From assembly GCA_947497635.1 (NCBI GenBank), contig CANMHZ010000010.1, forward strand, positions 1 through 14,174: DNA of 14,174 nucleotides, read 5' to 3'. Below are positions 1 through 7,089 of this stretch, piece after piece; position 1 is the stretch's first letter, and every line of letters starts with the position of its first letter. The notes beneath the pieces are model-generated. The model saw only the letters and a program-made list of their open reading frames with translations. It did not search any database and had not been told where the DNA came from. This DNA comes from Helicobacteraceae bacterium. GTDB lineage: Bacteria; Campylobacterota; Campylobacteria; Campylobacterales; Sulfurimonadaceae. Both the position numbers and the translations under genes were made by a program.

Positions 1-1490
1 GCTACAACATTTTTGAGGGGGATATTTTTCGCGTCAGTGACATTCTTCTTTTTCAAGATACAGAGGTGATTGAGGATAAAGAGCTGCTCAAAGTTATTGC
101 CTTGGAAAAAAATAAACCGTTCAATATAAAAACATTCCGAGATGATGCAGAGCGTATCAAAACAAAAATCGCCGATTTGGGGTACGCATACGTCCAAGTT
201 CAGCCCGATTTGCGAAAAGACAAAGAGACCAAGACGGTAGAAGTTGTTTATCGCATTGTTCCGGGAAAAAAAGTTCGAATTCACAATGTGATCGTGTCAG
301 GGAATAACCGCACTTTGGATCGTGTTGTTCGACGAGAACTATTTCTTGCCCCGGGAGATTTATACAGCTTGAGCAATCTCAAAGATTCACGTAACGCATT
401 GGGACGAACGGGATATTTTGAGAGTACCACTATCGAAGAAAAACGCATTGATGATGAGTCAATGGATCTGATCGTTCAGACGAAAGAAGCCGCAACAGGG
501 AATATTCAGCTAGGGGGCGGATACGGAAGTTTCGGCGGTATTATGCTTAGTGTTGCGGTGAATGATCGTAATATTTTTGGATCAGGAATCAACACAGGGA
601 TTCATTTAGAACGCTCAGTTCGGACGAAAAACTACTCTTTCAATGTCTCCAATCCACGCCTCAATGACAGTGACTTTAGCGGTAACTTTTCCGTGTTCAA
701 CAGTGCGACGATGTACACCAGCTATACCGTCGCATCGACGGGATTAAGTCTTGGAACGGGGCATCGTTTCAGCCGATATGTTAATGGCTATGTAGGGTAC
801 AACTACTCTAAAAATGCGTACAGTAATTTTGATCTCAATACAACGCTAACACTTGATCCTCGTTACTACACCAATTATGATAAAAGTTCAGTCATTGTAT
901 CGGCAACGTTTGATAATACCGACGATTATTATATCCCGCGTGAGGGGATGAACTTCTCACAGAGTTTTGAAAAAGCAGGCTTGGGTGGAAGTTCCGATTT
1001 TTGGAAAAGTCGTAGTACCTTTGGTGCGTATAAAGGACTTCAAAAACTGACGGATATGGATTTGATTGTTCGCTATAAAGCACGCTTTAACTATGCGCAA
1101 GATACAGGATACTTGCCGATTGCCGAGAAGTTCTATATGGGGGGAATCGGATCGGTTCGTGGTTTTAGAAGCTATTCCATCTCTCCTGTGGGGGATCCTG
1201 CCTATATAAATGGAGTGTTACAGCGTATTGGGGGATCTCAGACGTTTTCCAACAGCTTTGAATTAAGTGTCCCTTTAGTTCCTGAAGCGAAGATGCGAGC
1301 AACGGCATTTGTCGATTATGGCTGGATTGGAGATTCGTCATTGACTGAAATAGCACGTGGAGGATACGGGATAGGATTGGAGTGGTTCTCTCCTGTTGGG
1401 CCTCTACAACTTGTTTTTGCTAATCCTATTGGCACTAAACCCGACGATAATATCGCTCACTTTGAATTTACCATCGGACAGAGATTCTAA
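1..1490 (+). CDS. bamA: BamA outer-membrane assembly protein, 5'-truncated
   Basis: BamA is the outer-membrane Omp85 barrel that folds other beta-barrel proteins into the membrane. The reading frame is open from base 3 to the TAA at 1488-1490, so the gene enters from the left edge and the GTG at 66 is not the real start; about 495 residues are visible. In order they hold the end of one POTRA domain (to about base 270, IVPGKKV), the last POTRA domain (about 275-500, starting VRIHNVIVSGNN) and a 16-strand-type barrel. The conserved barrel-lumen motif VRGF lies at 1155-1166 within GGIGSVRGF, and the protein ends in an aromatic beta-signal (FEFTIGQRF). The N-terminal signal peptide and first POTRA repeats lie outside the window. 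Codon use and about 44% G+C match the other core genes. The next gene begins on the base after the stop codon. The identification is secure; only the missing N-terminus is uncertain. Confidence 0.95.
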   Translation, partial: YNIFEGDIFRVSDILLFQDTEVIEDKELLKVIALEKNKPFNIKTFRDDAERIKTKIADLGYAYVQVQPDLRKDKETKTVEVVYRIVPGKKVRIHNVIVSGNNRTLDRVVRRELFLAPGDLYSLSNLKDSRNALGRTGYFESTTIEEKRIDDESMDLIVQTKEAATGNIQLGGGYGSFGGIMLSVAVNDRNIFGSGINTGIHLERSVRTKNYSFNVSNPRLNDSDFSGNFSVFNSATMYTSYTVASTGLSLGTGHRFSRYVNGYVGYNYSKNAYSNFDLNTTLTLDPRYYTNYDKSSVIVSATFDNTDDYYIPREGMNFSQSFEKAGLGGSSDFWKSRSTFGAYKGLQKLTDMDLIVRYKARFNYAQDTGYLPIAEKFYMGGIGSVRGFRSYSISPVGDPAYINGVLQRIGGSQTFSNSFELSVPLVPEAKMRATAFVDYGWIGDSSLTEIARGGYGIGLEWFSPVGPLQLVFANPIGTKPDDNIAHFEFTIGQRF

Positions 1491-2657
1491 GTGTTAATAC
1501 ATCAAATAAAAATTCAAAATTTACTTTCTTTTGATGAAAAAGGGATTGATTTACCTTTAAAAAATCTTAATGTACTCATTGGTTCTAACGGCTCTGGTAA
1601 GTCTAATTTTATTGAAGCGATTAGTTTACTTCAATCCGCTCCAACACTTCTAGCTCGTCCTGTTCGGGATAGTGGTGGTATTGCTGTTTGGTTACACAAA
1701 GGAACACAATTTCCTGTAGCAAAAATTGAGGTGAAAACGGATATAAAAAATAAAAAAAATGCTATACCTGTAAAACATTCTCTCTCTTTTGGAGCAGTGG
1801 GTAATAAATTTGATTTACAAGATGAACGGATTGAAGATGAAAAACCATCTGGGATGGAAAAAGAGCCTTACTTTTATTACAAATATCAAAATAATCATCC
1901 TGTTTTAAATGTCAATGGTGTAAAGAGAACAATAGAAAGGATAGATGTAGATCCAGAACAATCTATATTATCACAACGAAAAGATCCAGATTACTATCCC
2001 GAGATTACTGAGTTAGCTAAACAATATGAAAAAATTAGAATTTATCGAGAGTGGTCATTTGGACGTTATTCTACACCAAGATTAGAGCAGAGAGTAGATG
2101 GAAATAATAATTTTCTTGATGAAAACTATCATAATTTAGGTCTTATTTTAAATGGTGTGAATAGATACCCTGATATTAAAAAAAAGATGATCGATAAATT
2201 AAAAATTCTTTATCCCCGTTTTGATGATTTTTATGTCGAAATTCAAGGTGTTACAATACAGATTTTTTTTACAGAAAAGAATTATGCTATTCCTGCAACA
2301 CGTCTTTCGGATGGTACGCTACGGTATTTATCGTTACTAGCAATTTTATACTCACCTAATAAACCCTCATTGTTATGTATTGAAGAGCCAGAGCTTGGAT
2401 TGCATCCTGATATTTTACCGACCATCGCCGAGTTATTAAAAGAAGCATCACACGAAGTGCAAATCGTGGTGACCACGCATTCAGAAGTGATTATTGATGC
2501 GTTAACAGATAGTCCTGAAGATGTTATTGTATGCGAAAATGAGAATGGAGCTACACAGATGAATCGCTTATGCCAAGAAGATCTTGAAGAGTGGTTAGAG
2601 CGGTATACGCTAGGTCAGCTTTGGTCAAAGGGTGAAATTGGAGGTAACCGATTTTGA
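1491..2657 (+). CDS. AAA family ATPase (SMC/OLD-like, AAA_21), partner of DUF4276 protein
   Basis: This is a 388-residue predicted ABC/SMC-type ATPase. Visible motifs are the N-terminal strand IHQIKIQNLLSF typical of AAA_21/RecF-like proteins, Walker A GSNGSGKS (residues 31-38), an ABC-signature-like RLSDGT (271-276), Walker B LLCIEEPELGLHP (294-306, Glu298/Glu299) and the H-loop VVTTHSE (His330). No long coiled coil is evident and the C-terminus carries no TOPRIM domain; that activity may be supplied by the next gene. The GTG start directly follows the bamA stop and has no clear Shine-Dalgarno, so translation is probably coupled to bamA. The start is supported because the family N-terminus begins right there. 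G+C is about 29% in most of the gene against about 44% in bamA, suggesting acquisition. Known families with an ATPase plus a TOPRIM-like partner (OLD, PARIS) act in phage defence; that role is inferred here. The substrate is unknown. Confidence 0.85.
   Translation: MLIHQIKIQNLLSFDEKGIDLPLKNLNVLIGSNGSGKSNFIEAISLLQSAPTLLARPVRDSGGIAVWLHKGTQFPVAKIEVKTDIKNKKNAIPVKHSLSFGAVGNKFDLQDERIEDEKPSGMEKEPYFYYKYQNNHPVLNVNGVKRTIERIDVDPEQSILSQRKDPDYYPEITELAKQYEKIRIYREWSFGRYSTPRLEQRVDGNNNFLDENYHNLGLILNGVNRYPDIKKKMIDKLKILYPRFDDFYVEIQGVTIQIFFTEKNYAIPATRLSDGTLRYLSLLAILYSPNKPSLLCIEEPELGLHPDILPTIAELLKEASHEVQIVVTTHSEVIIDALTDSPEDVIVCENENGATQMNRLCQEDLEEWLERYTLGQLWSKGEIGGNRF
2640..2645 (+). promoter_or_regulatory. Strong Shine-Dalgarno fixing a TTG start
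   Basis: GGAGGT lies eight bases before the TTG at 2654, inside the end of the ATPase gene. It supports the TTG as the real start of the DUF4276 gene. A near-perfect ribosome site combined with a weak start codon is notable. Confidence 0.75.
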
Positions 2658-3265
2658 GAGTTAAAATATATGTTGAGGGCGGAGGTAATGACAATAGTAG
2701 GCTTTGTGCTGAATTAAGACAAGGTTTTCAATCACTTTTTATTAAGGCGGGTTTTGGAGGAAAACTTCCAAGTGTTATTGCTTCTGGAGGTAGAGCTGAA
2801 GCATTTCATGATTTTCAAATAGCAATTAGAAAATCAAAATTGGGTGAAGTTATTTTACTTCTTGTTGATAGTGAGGGGGGCATTGAAGATGGAGTCACCA
2901 AGTGGGATTATGTAAAAACAAGAGTTGGCGATAATTGGGAACAGCCAAAAAATGCTAATGAAAATAACTTATTTTTTATGATTGAATGTATGGAATCATG
3001 GTTTTTAGCTGATAAAGATGCGCTGAAGAATTTCTATGGGAAAGATTTTCATGAGAATAGCTTACTAAAAAATACCAATTTTGAATCCATAAGCAAACAG
3101 AATGTTTATAGTTCTTTAGAGAACGCAACAAAAGGCACAATTAAAGGTAGGTATGGAAAAGGTACTCATTCCTTTAAAATTCTTGGAATGTTAGATCCTC
3201 AAAAAATTAAAGATCATGGGACGTATGCGAGAGAGTTTTTTGAACGCATTGAAGAACTTTCTTAA
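2654..3265 (+). CDS. DUF4276 family protein (TOPRIM-like), probable ATPase partner
   Basis: A 203-residue protein that fits the DUF4276 family. It has an N-terminal strand with an acidic residue (KIYVEGGGN, Glu8), a second acidic pair after a hydrophobic strand (ILLLVDSEGG, Asp72 and Glu74), and the family-typical segment ECMESWFLAD (111-120) followed by a lysine/glycine-rich stretch (about 160-172). The Glu ... DxE arrangement resembles a TOPRIM metal site, which in OLD-type and PARIS-type systems makes the nuclease or toxic effector; catalytic activity here is inference. The TTG start overlaps the ATPase stop (TTGA) and has a strong GGAGGT ribosome site, so the two genes form a coupled pair. 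G+C is about 31%. Its TAA stop shares the four-base palindrome TTAA with the stop of the convergent ppx gene. Confidence 0.75.
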   Translation: MRVKIYVEGGGNDNSRLCAELRQGFQSLFIKAGFGGKLPSVIASGGRAEAFHDFQIAIRKSKLGEVILLLVDSEGGIEDGVTKWDYVKTRVGDNWEQPKNANENNLFFMIECMESWFLADKDALKNFYGKDFHENSLLKNTNFESISKQNVYSSLENATKGTIKGRYGKGTHSFKILGMLDPQKIKDHGTYAREFFERIEELS

Positions 3266-4731
3266 GAGTTCAATGAAATTTTTAGCCCTTTTGGTAAAAT
3301 AATATTCTTAAGCTGTTCTCTTGCTAAATAGAGATGTTTCCCCTCAATCACGATTACCCCATCCCTATCTTTAGAAAGCGTAAGAGTAGATGCGTTGACT
3401 CGTGAGGCTAAAAGAATATGAGAGAGGCGTAAAATAGCACTTAAGGCATCAAGTGTAGCATTGTCAGGCAGAAGTGAACCGTAGCTTCCTTTAGGGATAA
3501 GATCGGATGCGTTATTACCTTTTTTAAACAATAAAAGGTGGGAAATTAGAGCTATTTGAGGATGACTTAGAGCATAATCAAGGGCACTCATAGCCAAATA
3601 GTGGCTGTGACGTGAATGGGCATAATAGCGCACTCCTACACCAATAGAGAGAAGCTTTGCGGCAATAACCAGTTCAAACTTGTATTTAGAATCAATTTCA
3701 AGCGAAGTTTGTAAAAGTTCGAAAAGACGTTTGGATAGATGGGCGCATTGCTGTGCGTGATCGCTGTGGATGGAATAGGTGTCAAGTAAATAACGGACGC
3801 TTGGGTTGTAGTTTGAGGGAAACTTATCCCCTGCATTACGGAGAAGATCGCTTAAAAATACCCCTTCACGTACACCCACGCCACTGGAAATAAGTGTTTT
3901 GGCTTGGGTATGTTTAAGTATCCGTTCCAGAATCAAAGCTCCCGGTTTGATAGTATCAAAACGGTCAGGTTTGATGAAAAGAGAACGAAGTTTCTTGGGA
4001 CTAGCATTGAGAATTTGATTGGTAAAGCGCAAAAAAGAACTCTCATCGGTAGTGAAGGCATGAAGCTTTTTGAGGGGATACTCTTCTTTCTTCATAAGTG
4101 AGCGAGACAGAGCACGAAAAGTGCCACCAATCCCAATAAGCGTATTTACCTCAAAATTTGGAAGTTGTTTGAGCATTTCGTCAATATAGTTAATCGCTCC
4201 AGCACTATCATCACGATCAAAAAAAAGTTCTTTAATCCGAACTGTACCGATGTTAAGAGAAAAGAGTTGTTCAACTTTTCCGTTTTGCAATACCGTAAAT
4301 TCAGTTGAACCACCTCCGACATCGACGGTAATTGCTTTCGAAATTGCGGGAAGGAGATTGGCACACGCCATTCCTCCGAAATAGGCCTCTTTTTCTCCTG
4401 AGATAACTTTGATGGAGAGATTATGTTTAGCTCTTATTTGAGACAAAAAAGTACTAGCATTGGGAGCGTCTCGCAACGCAGAAGTTGCAACACACAAAAT
4501 TTTGCGCGCATCAAAGGAGTGCGCAATGGACAAGAACTCCCCAATTGCTTGAGCAGTACGTTCCATTGCCTCATTTTGAAGATGCCCTTTATTTTTATAA
4601 GCATTTTCACTTATACGGACAGAACTTTTAACCTCATGAAGAATATGAAAAGCAAAACGGCTGGTTTTTTGAAATACCGCCATTCGCATGGAATTACTTC
4701 CTATGTCGATAACGGCGGTACACTGCGCCAT
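3262..4731 (-). CDS. ppx: Ppx/GppA family phosphatase
   Basis: A 489-residue member of the exopolyphosphatase / pppGpp 5'-phosphohydrolase family, acting on polyphosphate and/or the stringent alarmone in the cytoplasm; sequence alone does not separate the two. The ASKHA-fold motifs are clear: phosphate-1 VIDIGSNS (7-14), VATSALRDA (81-89), the catalytic-Glu region ISGEKEA (110-116) and phosphate-2 VDVGGGSTEF (136-145). The C-terminal third (about 310-489) is the helical HD-like domain, but the place where HD or HE normally stands reads LLSIG, so metal binding there is probably lost; RHSHYL follows as usual. The ATG directly abuts the TAG of the upstream ferredoxin gene, so the two are co-transcribed. 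The same ferredoxin-ppx neighbourhood exists in Campylobacter jejuni, by memory. The 3' end overlaps the convergent DUF4276 gene by four bases. Confidence 0.9.
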   Translation of the reverse strand: MAQCTAVIDIGSNSMRMAVFQKTSRFAFHILHEVKSSVRISENAYKNKGHLQNEAMERTAQAIGEFLSIAHSFDARKILCVATSALRDAPNASTFLSQIRAKHNLSIKVISGEKEAYFGGMACANLLPAISKAITVDVGGGSTEFTVLQNGKVEQLFSLNIGTVRIKELFFDRDDSAGAINYIDEMLKQLPNFEVNTLIGIGGTFRALSRSLMKKEEYPLKKLHAFTTDESSFLRFTNQILNASPKKLRSLFIKPDRFDTIKPGALILERILKHTQAKTLISSGVGVREGVFLSDLLRNAGDKFPSNYNPSVRYLLDTYSIHSDHAQQCAHLSKRLFELLQTSLEIDSKYKFELVIAAKLLSIGVGVRYYAHSRHSHYLAMSALDYALSHPQIALISHLLLFKKGNNASDLIPKGSYGSLLPDNATLDALSAILRLSHILLASRVNASTLTLSKDRDGVIVIEGKHLYLAREQLKNIILPKGLKISLNS

Positions 4732-4986
4732 CTATAGTTCTTCTTCGCTTAACTGTTTATGTTTATAAAGAAGCTCTTGCATCGTTTCGACATTATCTTT
4801 GTCAGGAACGATACAATCAACGGGACACACAGCGATACAAGCGGGCTCATCGTATGTTCCCACACACTCTGTACAACGATCTGGATCAATGATATAAATC
4901 GGATCACCCTCTTCAATCGCATCCATAGGACACTCTTCGCGACACGCGTCGCACGCTATACATTCATCGAGTATTATTAACGGCAT
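4732..4986 (-). CDS. fdxB: 2[4Fe-4S] ferredoxin (Alvin/YfhL type)
   Basis: An 84-residue ferredoxin with two [4Fe-4S] sites, a low-potential cytoplasmic electron carrier. Cluster ligands are Cys9, Cys12, Cys15 and Cys19-Pro (C-x2-C-x2-C-x3-CP) and Cys38, Cys41, Cys50 and Cys54-Pro (C-x2-C-x8-C-x3-CP). The eight-residue gap between the second and third cysteines of the second set is the mark of the Allochromatium vinosum-type ferredoxins. The acidic C-terminal tail (VETMQELLYKHKQLSEEEL) is also typical. AAGG lies about nine bases before the ATG. The stop TAG is followed at once by the ppx ATG. The redox partner cannot be told from the sequence. The name fdxB follows the Campylobacter usage for the ferredoxin beside ppx and the CosR-type regulator. 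Confidence 0.93.
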   Translation of the reverse strand: MPLIILDECIACDACREECPMDAIEEGDPIYIIDPDRCTECVGTYDEPACIAVCPVDCIVPDKDNVETMQELLYKHKQLSEEEL

Positions 4987-5022
4987 TTGGCAACCTTGAT
5001 TCAGTAAAGAGATAATGGGCGA

Positions 5023-5031
5023 TTTATAGCA
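5023..5031 (-). promoter_or_regulatory. Candidate extended -10 promoter of ferredoxin-ppx
   Basis: On the minus strand the 70-base gap between the kinase stop and the ferredoxin start holds TGCTATAAA, an extended -10 element (TGN plus TATAAA), about 40 bases before the ferredoxin ATG. There is no good -35, which is common for sigma-70 promoters in Campylobacterota. It would let ferredoxin-ppx be transcribed separately from the two-component pair. Prediction only. Confidence 0.4.
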
Positions 5032-5056
5032 AAAGGTAGCTTAAGGGGAGGTTGTA

Positions 5057-6358
5057 TTATCGCTGTGGTAACAAACAATAGAGTTTAGAGGGGAGAATGA
5101 GACGTGCAATTGTCCCATCTACTCCATCCGTACGATTTGTGATACTGATGTGGGCTCCAATGGCTTCTGCTGCACTTTTGGCGAGGAATAAACCTAATCC
5201 AACCCCTGATTTATTCCCTTGCCGTTTAAAAGGGGCAAAGAGATCAATGGTATCATCAATTCCACATCCCTCATCGATTACTTCGATGACAATATCTGTA
5301 TTATCAAGATGACTTTGAAAATGGATTGTTCGACCATCTGGGGTAAATTTCATTGCATTTTGAAGAAAATTTTGAATAATTTGGTTGAGCAGCGTAATTT
5401 GAAGCACTGCCTGAAAGCTCTCTGGCTCAAAATGTGTTACGAGTGTTTTGTTTTCACTGTGTGCTAAAAGGGCAAAATCCCCTTCCCACTTTTTGAGAAT
5501 TTGGATAATATCAGCTTCGACAGGCATTTCCAACTGAGCCCCCTCTTGACGACCGATATTGAGAATATTAGCGACGATTTTGTTCATTTCATCAACACTT
5601 TGGTTGGTAATACGCAAAGCCTCTATATACTCTTCTGGAGAGCGTTTTTTGATAAGCGTTACTTGATTCTTGAGTTTGATAACGGCAAGGGGTGTTTTGA
5701 GCTCATGGGCGGCACCGATAAAGAGCTCTTTTTGATATTTGACGAAATTTTGGATACGTGCCATAAGACGGTTGAGGGTTTCACCAAGAGGTTCAAACTC
5801 TTCAGGGAGATTCTCAACTTGAATGGGGCGTAAAAGATGCTCATTCATATTGGCAAGGCGACGAGTAAGCGCGCTAACTGGGGAAATAAGCATTTTAGAA
5901 AAGGCAATGGCATAGAGGATAATAACGATAAATCCAAAGGCGTTAATGAGAAAGATGGAGCGGAGAATTTTTTGGAGTAAATGTTTGGTTGGCGTGATAT
6001 CACGGCTTACTTTGAGATACGTAGAGTGCTCGAAATCAAAGGGATAGATCAATATTAATGAGGTTGTTTTATCGGGGTGTGAAACTTCATAAAATTCCAG
6101 AAGATTTTCATCTTTATGCAGCGTAACAAGTTCAATATTGAGACCACTTAAGAGGTCGGAAGCATTTTGCCGTGCGGTTATGAGTGAATTTGAGGTATAA
6201 ATATTTTGGGCAGTGCTAATAAGCTCAGCTTGTTTTTCATCGTAAATAGATTGCTGTATAAAAAGATATAAAAATGAAGAGAATAGAAGAACGAGTGCCG
6301 CCGAAGCGACAATCAGTTGGAGTAGAAATCGACGTCTTATACTTCTTTTGGAAAACAA
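5057..6358 (-). CDS. Membrane sensor histidine kinase paired with HsrA-like regulator
   Basis: A 433-residue transmitter. It has two hydrophobic helices (about 11-33 and 133-157) that flank a short, roughly 100-residue periplasmic sensor domain with no motif I recognise, then a HAMP linker (about 158-208), the H-box FIGAAHELKTPL with phosphoacceptor His218, the N-box around 325-336 (LLNQIIQNFLQNA), G1 DEGCGI (362-367), the F-box FAPFKRQGN and G2 GVGLGL (385-390). All kinase motifs are intact. The start is a TTG at 6358, supported by GAGGA eight bases upstream; no in-frame ATG precedes the first membrane helix. The gene overlaps the 3' end of the response regulator gene by 22 bases, so the two are translated together and are very probably cognate partners. 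The sensed signal is unknown. The C. jejuni and H. pylori relatives of the regulator lack such a partner. Confidence 0.92.
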   Translation of the reverse strand: MFSKRSIRRRFLLQLIVASAALVLLFSSFLYLFIQQSIYDEKQAELISTAQNIYTSNSLITARQNASDLLSGLNIELVTLHKDENLLEFYEVSHPDKTTSLILIYPFDFEHSTYLKVSRDITPTKHLLQKILRSIFLINAFGFIVIILYAIAFSKMLISPVSALTRRLANMNEHLLRPIQVENLPEEFEPLGETLNRLMARIQNFVKYQKELFIGAAHELKTPLAVIKLKNQVTLIKKRSPEEYIEALRITNQSVDEMNKIVANILNIGRQEGAQLEMPVEADIIQILKKWEGDFALLAHSENKTLVTHFEPESFQAVLQITLLNQIIQNFLQNAMKFTPDGRTIHFQSHLDNTDIVIEVIDEGCGIDDTIDLFAPFKRQGNKSGVGLGLFLAKSAAEAIGAHISITNRTDGVDGTIARLILPSKLYCLLPQR

Positions 6359-7008
6359 AAGCGGTATCCTCGACGGCGCACGGTTTCGATCGTAGTGATC
6401 CCGAGCGGTTTGTCCATTTTTTGGCGAATTTGGTTAATTGCAACTTCGATAACATTTGGGGTAACAAGCTCAGGCTCTTCCCAGATGGCATCCAATAGTT
6501 GCTCTTTTGAAACGATTTGGTCACGGTGACGTGCAAGGTGAGTCAAGACTTCAAATGGTTTCCCTTTGAGTTCGATCTCTTTGCCTTTGTAGATGATTTT
6601 TTCCTCTTCAGGATTAATAATCAAATCATCAATTTCGATGATATTACTACCACCAAAACGTAAACGTGCTTCAATACGTGCGATAAGTACGTCAAAATCG
6701 AATGGTTTACGGATATAGTCATCAGCACCAGCACGAAGTGCTTCGATTTCACTCTCATTATCATCACGAGCAGAGAGAACGACTATCATTGTTTTAGGAG
6801 TATTGCGTTTAATATCAGGGATAATATCAATACTGTTTCCATCTGGAAGCATCCAATCCATTAGGATTAGGTCATAGTTACGGATATCGAGATAATACTC
6901 ACCGTCTTTTAATGTCTCAACGACATCACTTTGGTAACCAAACTCTTTTAGACCTTCTGCAAGGGTTTTGTTAAGGGTTACTTCATCTTCAATGATCAGA
7001 ATACGCAT
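6337..7008 (-). CDS. hsrA: OmpR-type response regulator, HsrA/CosR homologue with intact receiver
   Basis: A 223-residue regulator with a receiver domain (1-about 118) and a winged-helix DNA-binding domain (about 125-220). The C-terminal half, including GKPFEVLTHLARHRD, SKEQLLDAIWEEPE and VETVRRRGYRF-like TVRRRGYRFCFPK, matches the essential HsrA (HP1043)/CosR regulators as I remember them, almost residue for residue. Those proteins have degenerate receivers and work without phosphorylation. Here the receiver is canonical: acidic Glu7/Asp8, phosphoacceptor Asp51 in YDLILMDWMLPDG, Ser79 and Lys101-Pro. The strong GAGGA site six bases upstream supports the ATG. A kinase gene overlaps its end. 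Upstream are a TATAAT and a three-copy TTTAAA array, so autoregulation is likely. In relatives this family controls redox homeostasis and translation; the regulon here is unknown. Confidence 0.93.
   Translation of the reverse strand: MRILIIEDEVTLNKTLAEGLKEFGYQSDVVETLKDGEYYLDIRNYDLILMDWMLPDGNSIDIIPDIKRNTPKTMIVVLSARDDNESEIEALRAGADDYIRKPFDFDVLIARIEARLRFGGSNIIEIDDLIINPEEEKIIYKGKEIELKGKPFEVLTHLARHRDQIVSKEQLLDAIWEEPELVTPNVIEVAINQIRQKMDKPLGITTIETVRRRGYRFCFPKEV
6367..6371 (-). promoter_or_regulatory. Shine-Dalgarno fixing the kinase TTG start
   Basis: GAGGA on the minus strand lies eight bases before the TTG at 6358, embedded in the last codons of the response regulator gene. It decides the kinase start and indicates coupled translation. 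Confidence 0.7.
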
Positions 7009-7038
7009 TCACATTCCTCGGGGCGAAATTTTCCTGAA

Positions 7039-7067
7039 ATTATATCATACTTTTAGAAAATTTTAAA
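7039..7067 (-). promoter_or_regulatory. Promoter of the HsrA-like regulator-kinase operon
   Basis: On the minus strand a perfect TATAAT (plus-strand 7039-7044) stands 17 bases after TTTAAA (7062-7067), which takes the -35 position. Initiation would fall near 7032, giving an mRNA leader of about 25 bases with the GAGGA site in it. The -35 element is also the first copy of the TTTAAA array, so binding there would interfere with or assist polymerase directly. Confidence 0.6.
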
Positions 7068-7089
7068 CTCTTTTTAAACTCTTTTTAAA
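7062..7089 (-). repeat. Three tandem TTTAAA boxes with 11-bp period, likely operator
   Basis: TTTAAA occurs at 7062-7067, 7073-7078 and 7084-7089. The two five-base spacers are identical (CTCTT on the plus strand), so the unit repeats at exactly 11 bp, one helical turn. A weaker fourth copy in phase (TTTTAG) lies at 7051-7056. The array starts at the -35 position of the regulator's promoter and runs into the folB stop codon. OmpR-family regulators bind such head-to-tail boxes, and I recall a TTTAAG-N5-TTTAAG consensus for H. pylori HsrA, with the same 6+5 spacing. Autoregulation is therefore a reasonable inference. Confidence 0.6.

Noticed and set aside
66..68. GTG as a start codon of the bamA-like gene
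   Set aside because: The frame is open to the window edge with POTRA-like sequence before it; the gene is simply truncated.
1485..3266. TTCTAAG / TTCTTAAG as attachment-site repeats around the ATPase pair
   Set aside because: Only seven to eight bases with an indel, overlapping stop codons in AT-rich DNA, and no integrase nearby; chance is the simpler explanation, so only mentioned as a side note.
4423..4737. Plus-strand 104-codon open frame opposite ppx
   Set aside because: Antisense to the conserved phosphate-binding motifs of Ppx/GppA and without family features.
7062..7089. The TTTAAA array as a CRISPR or transcription terminator
   Set aside because: Units of 11 bp are far too short for CRISPR, there is no GC stem for a terminator, and the position at a TATAAT promoter fits an operator.
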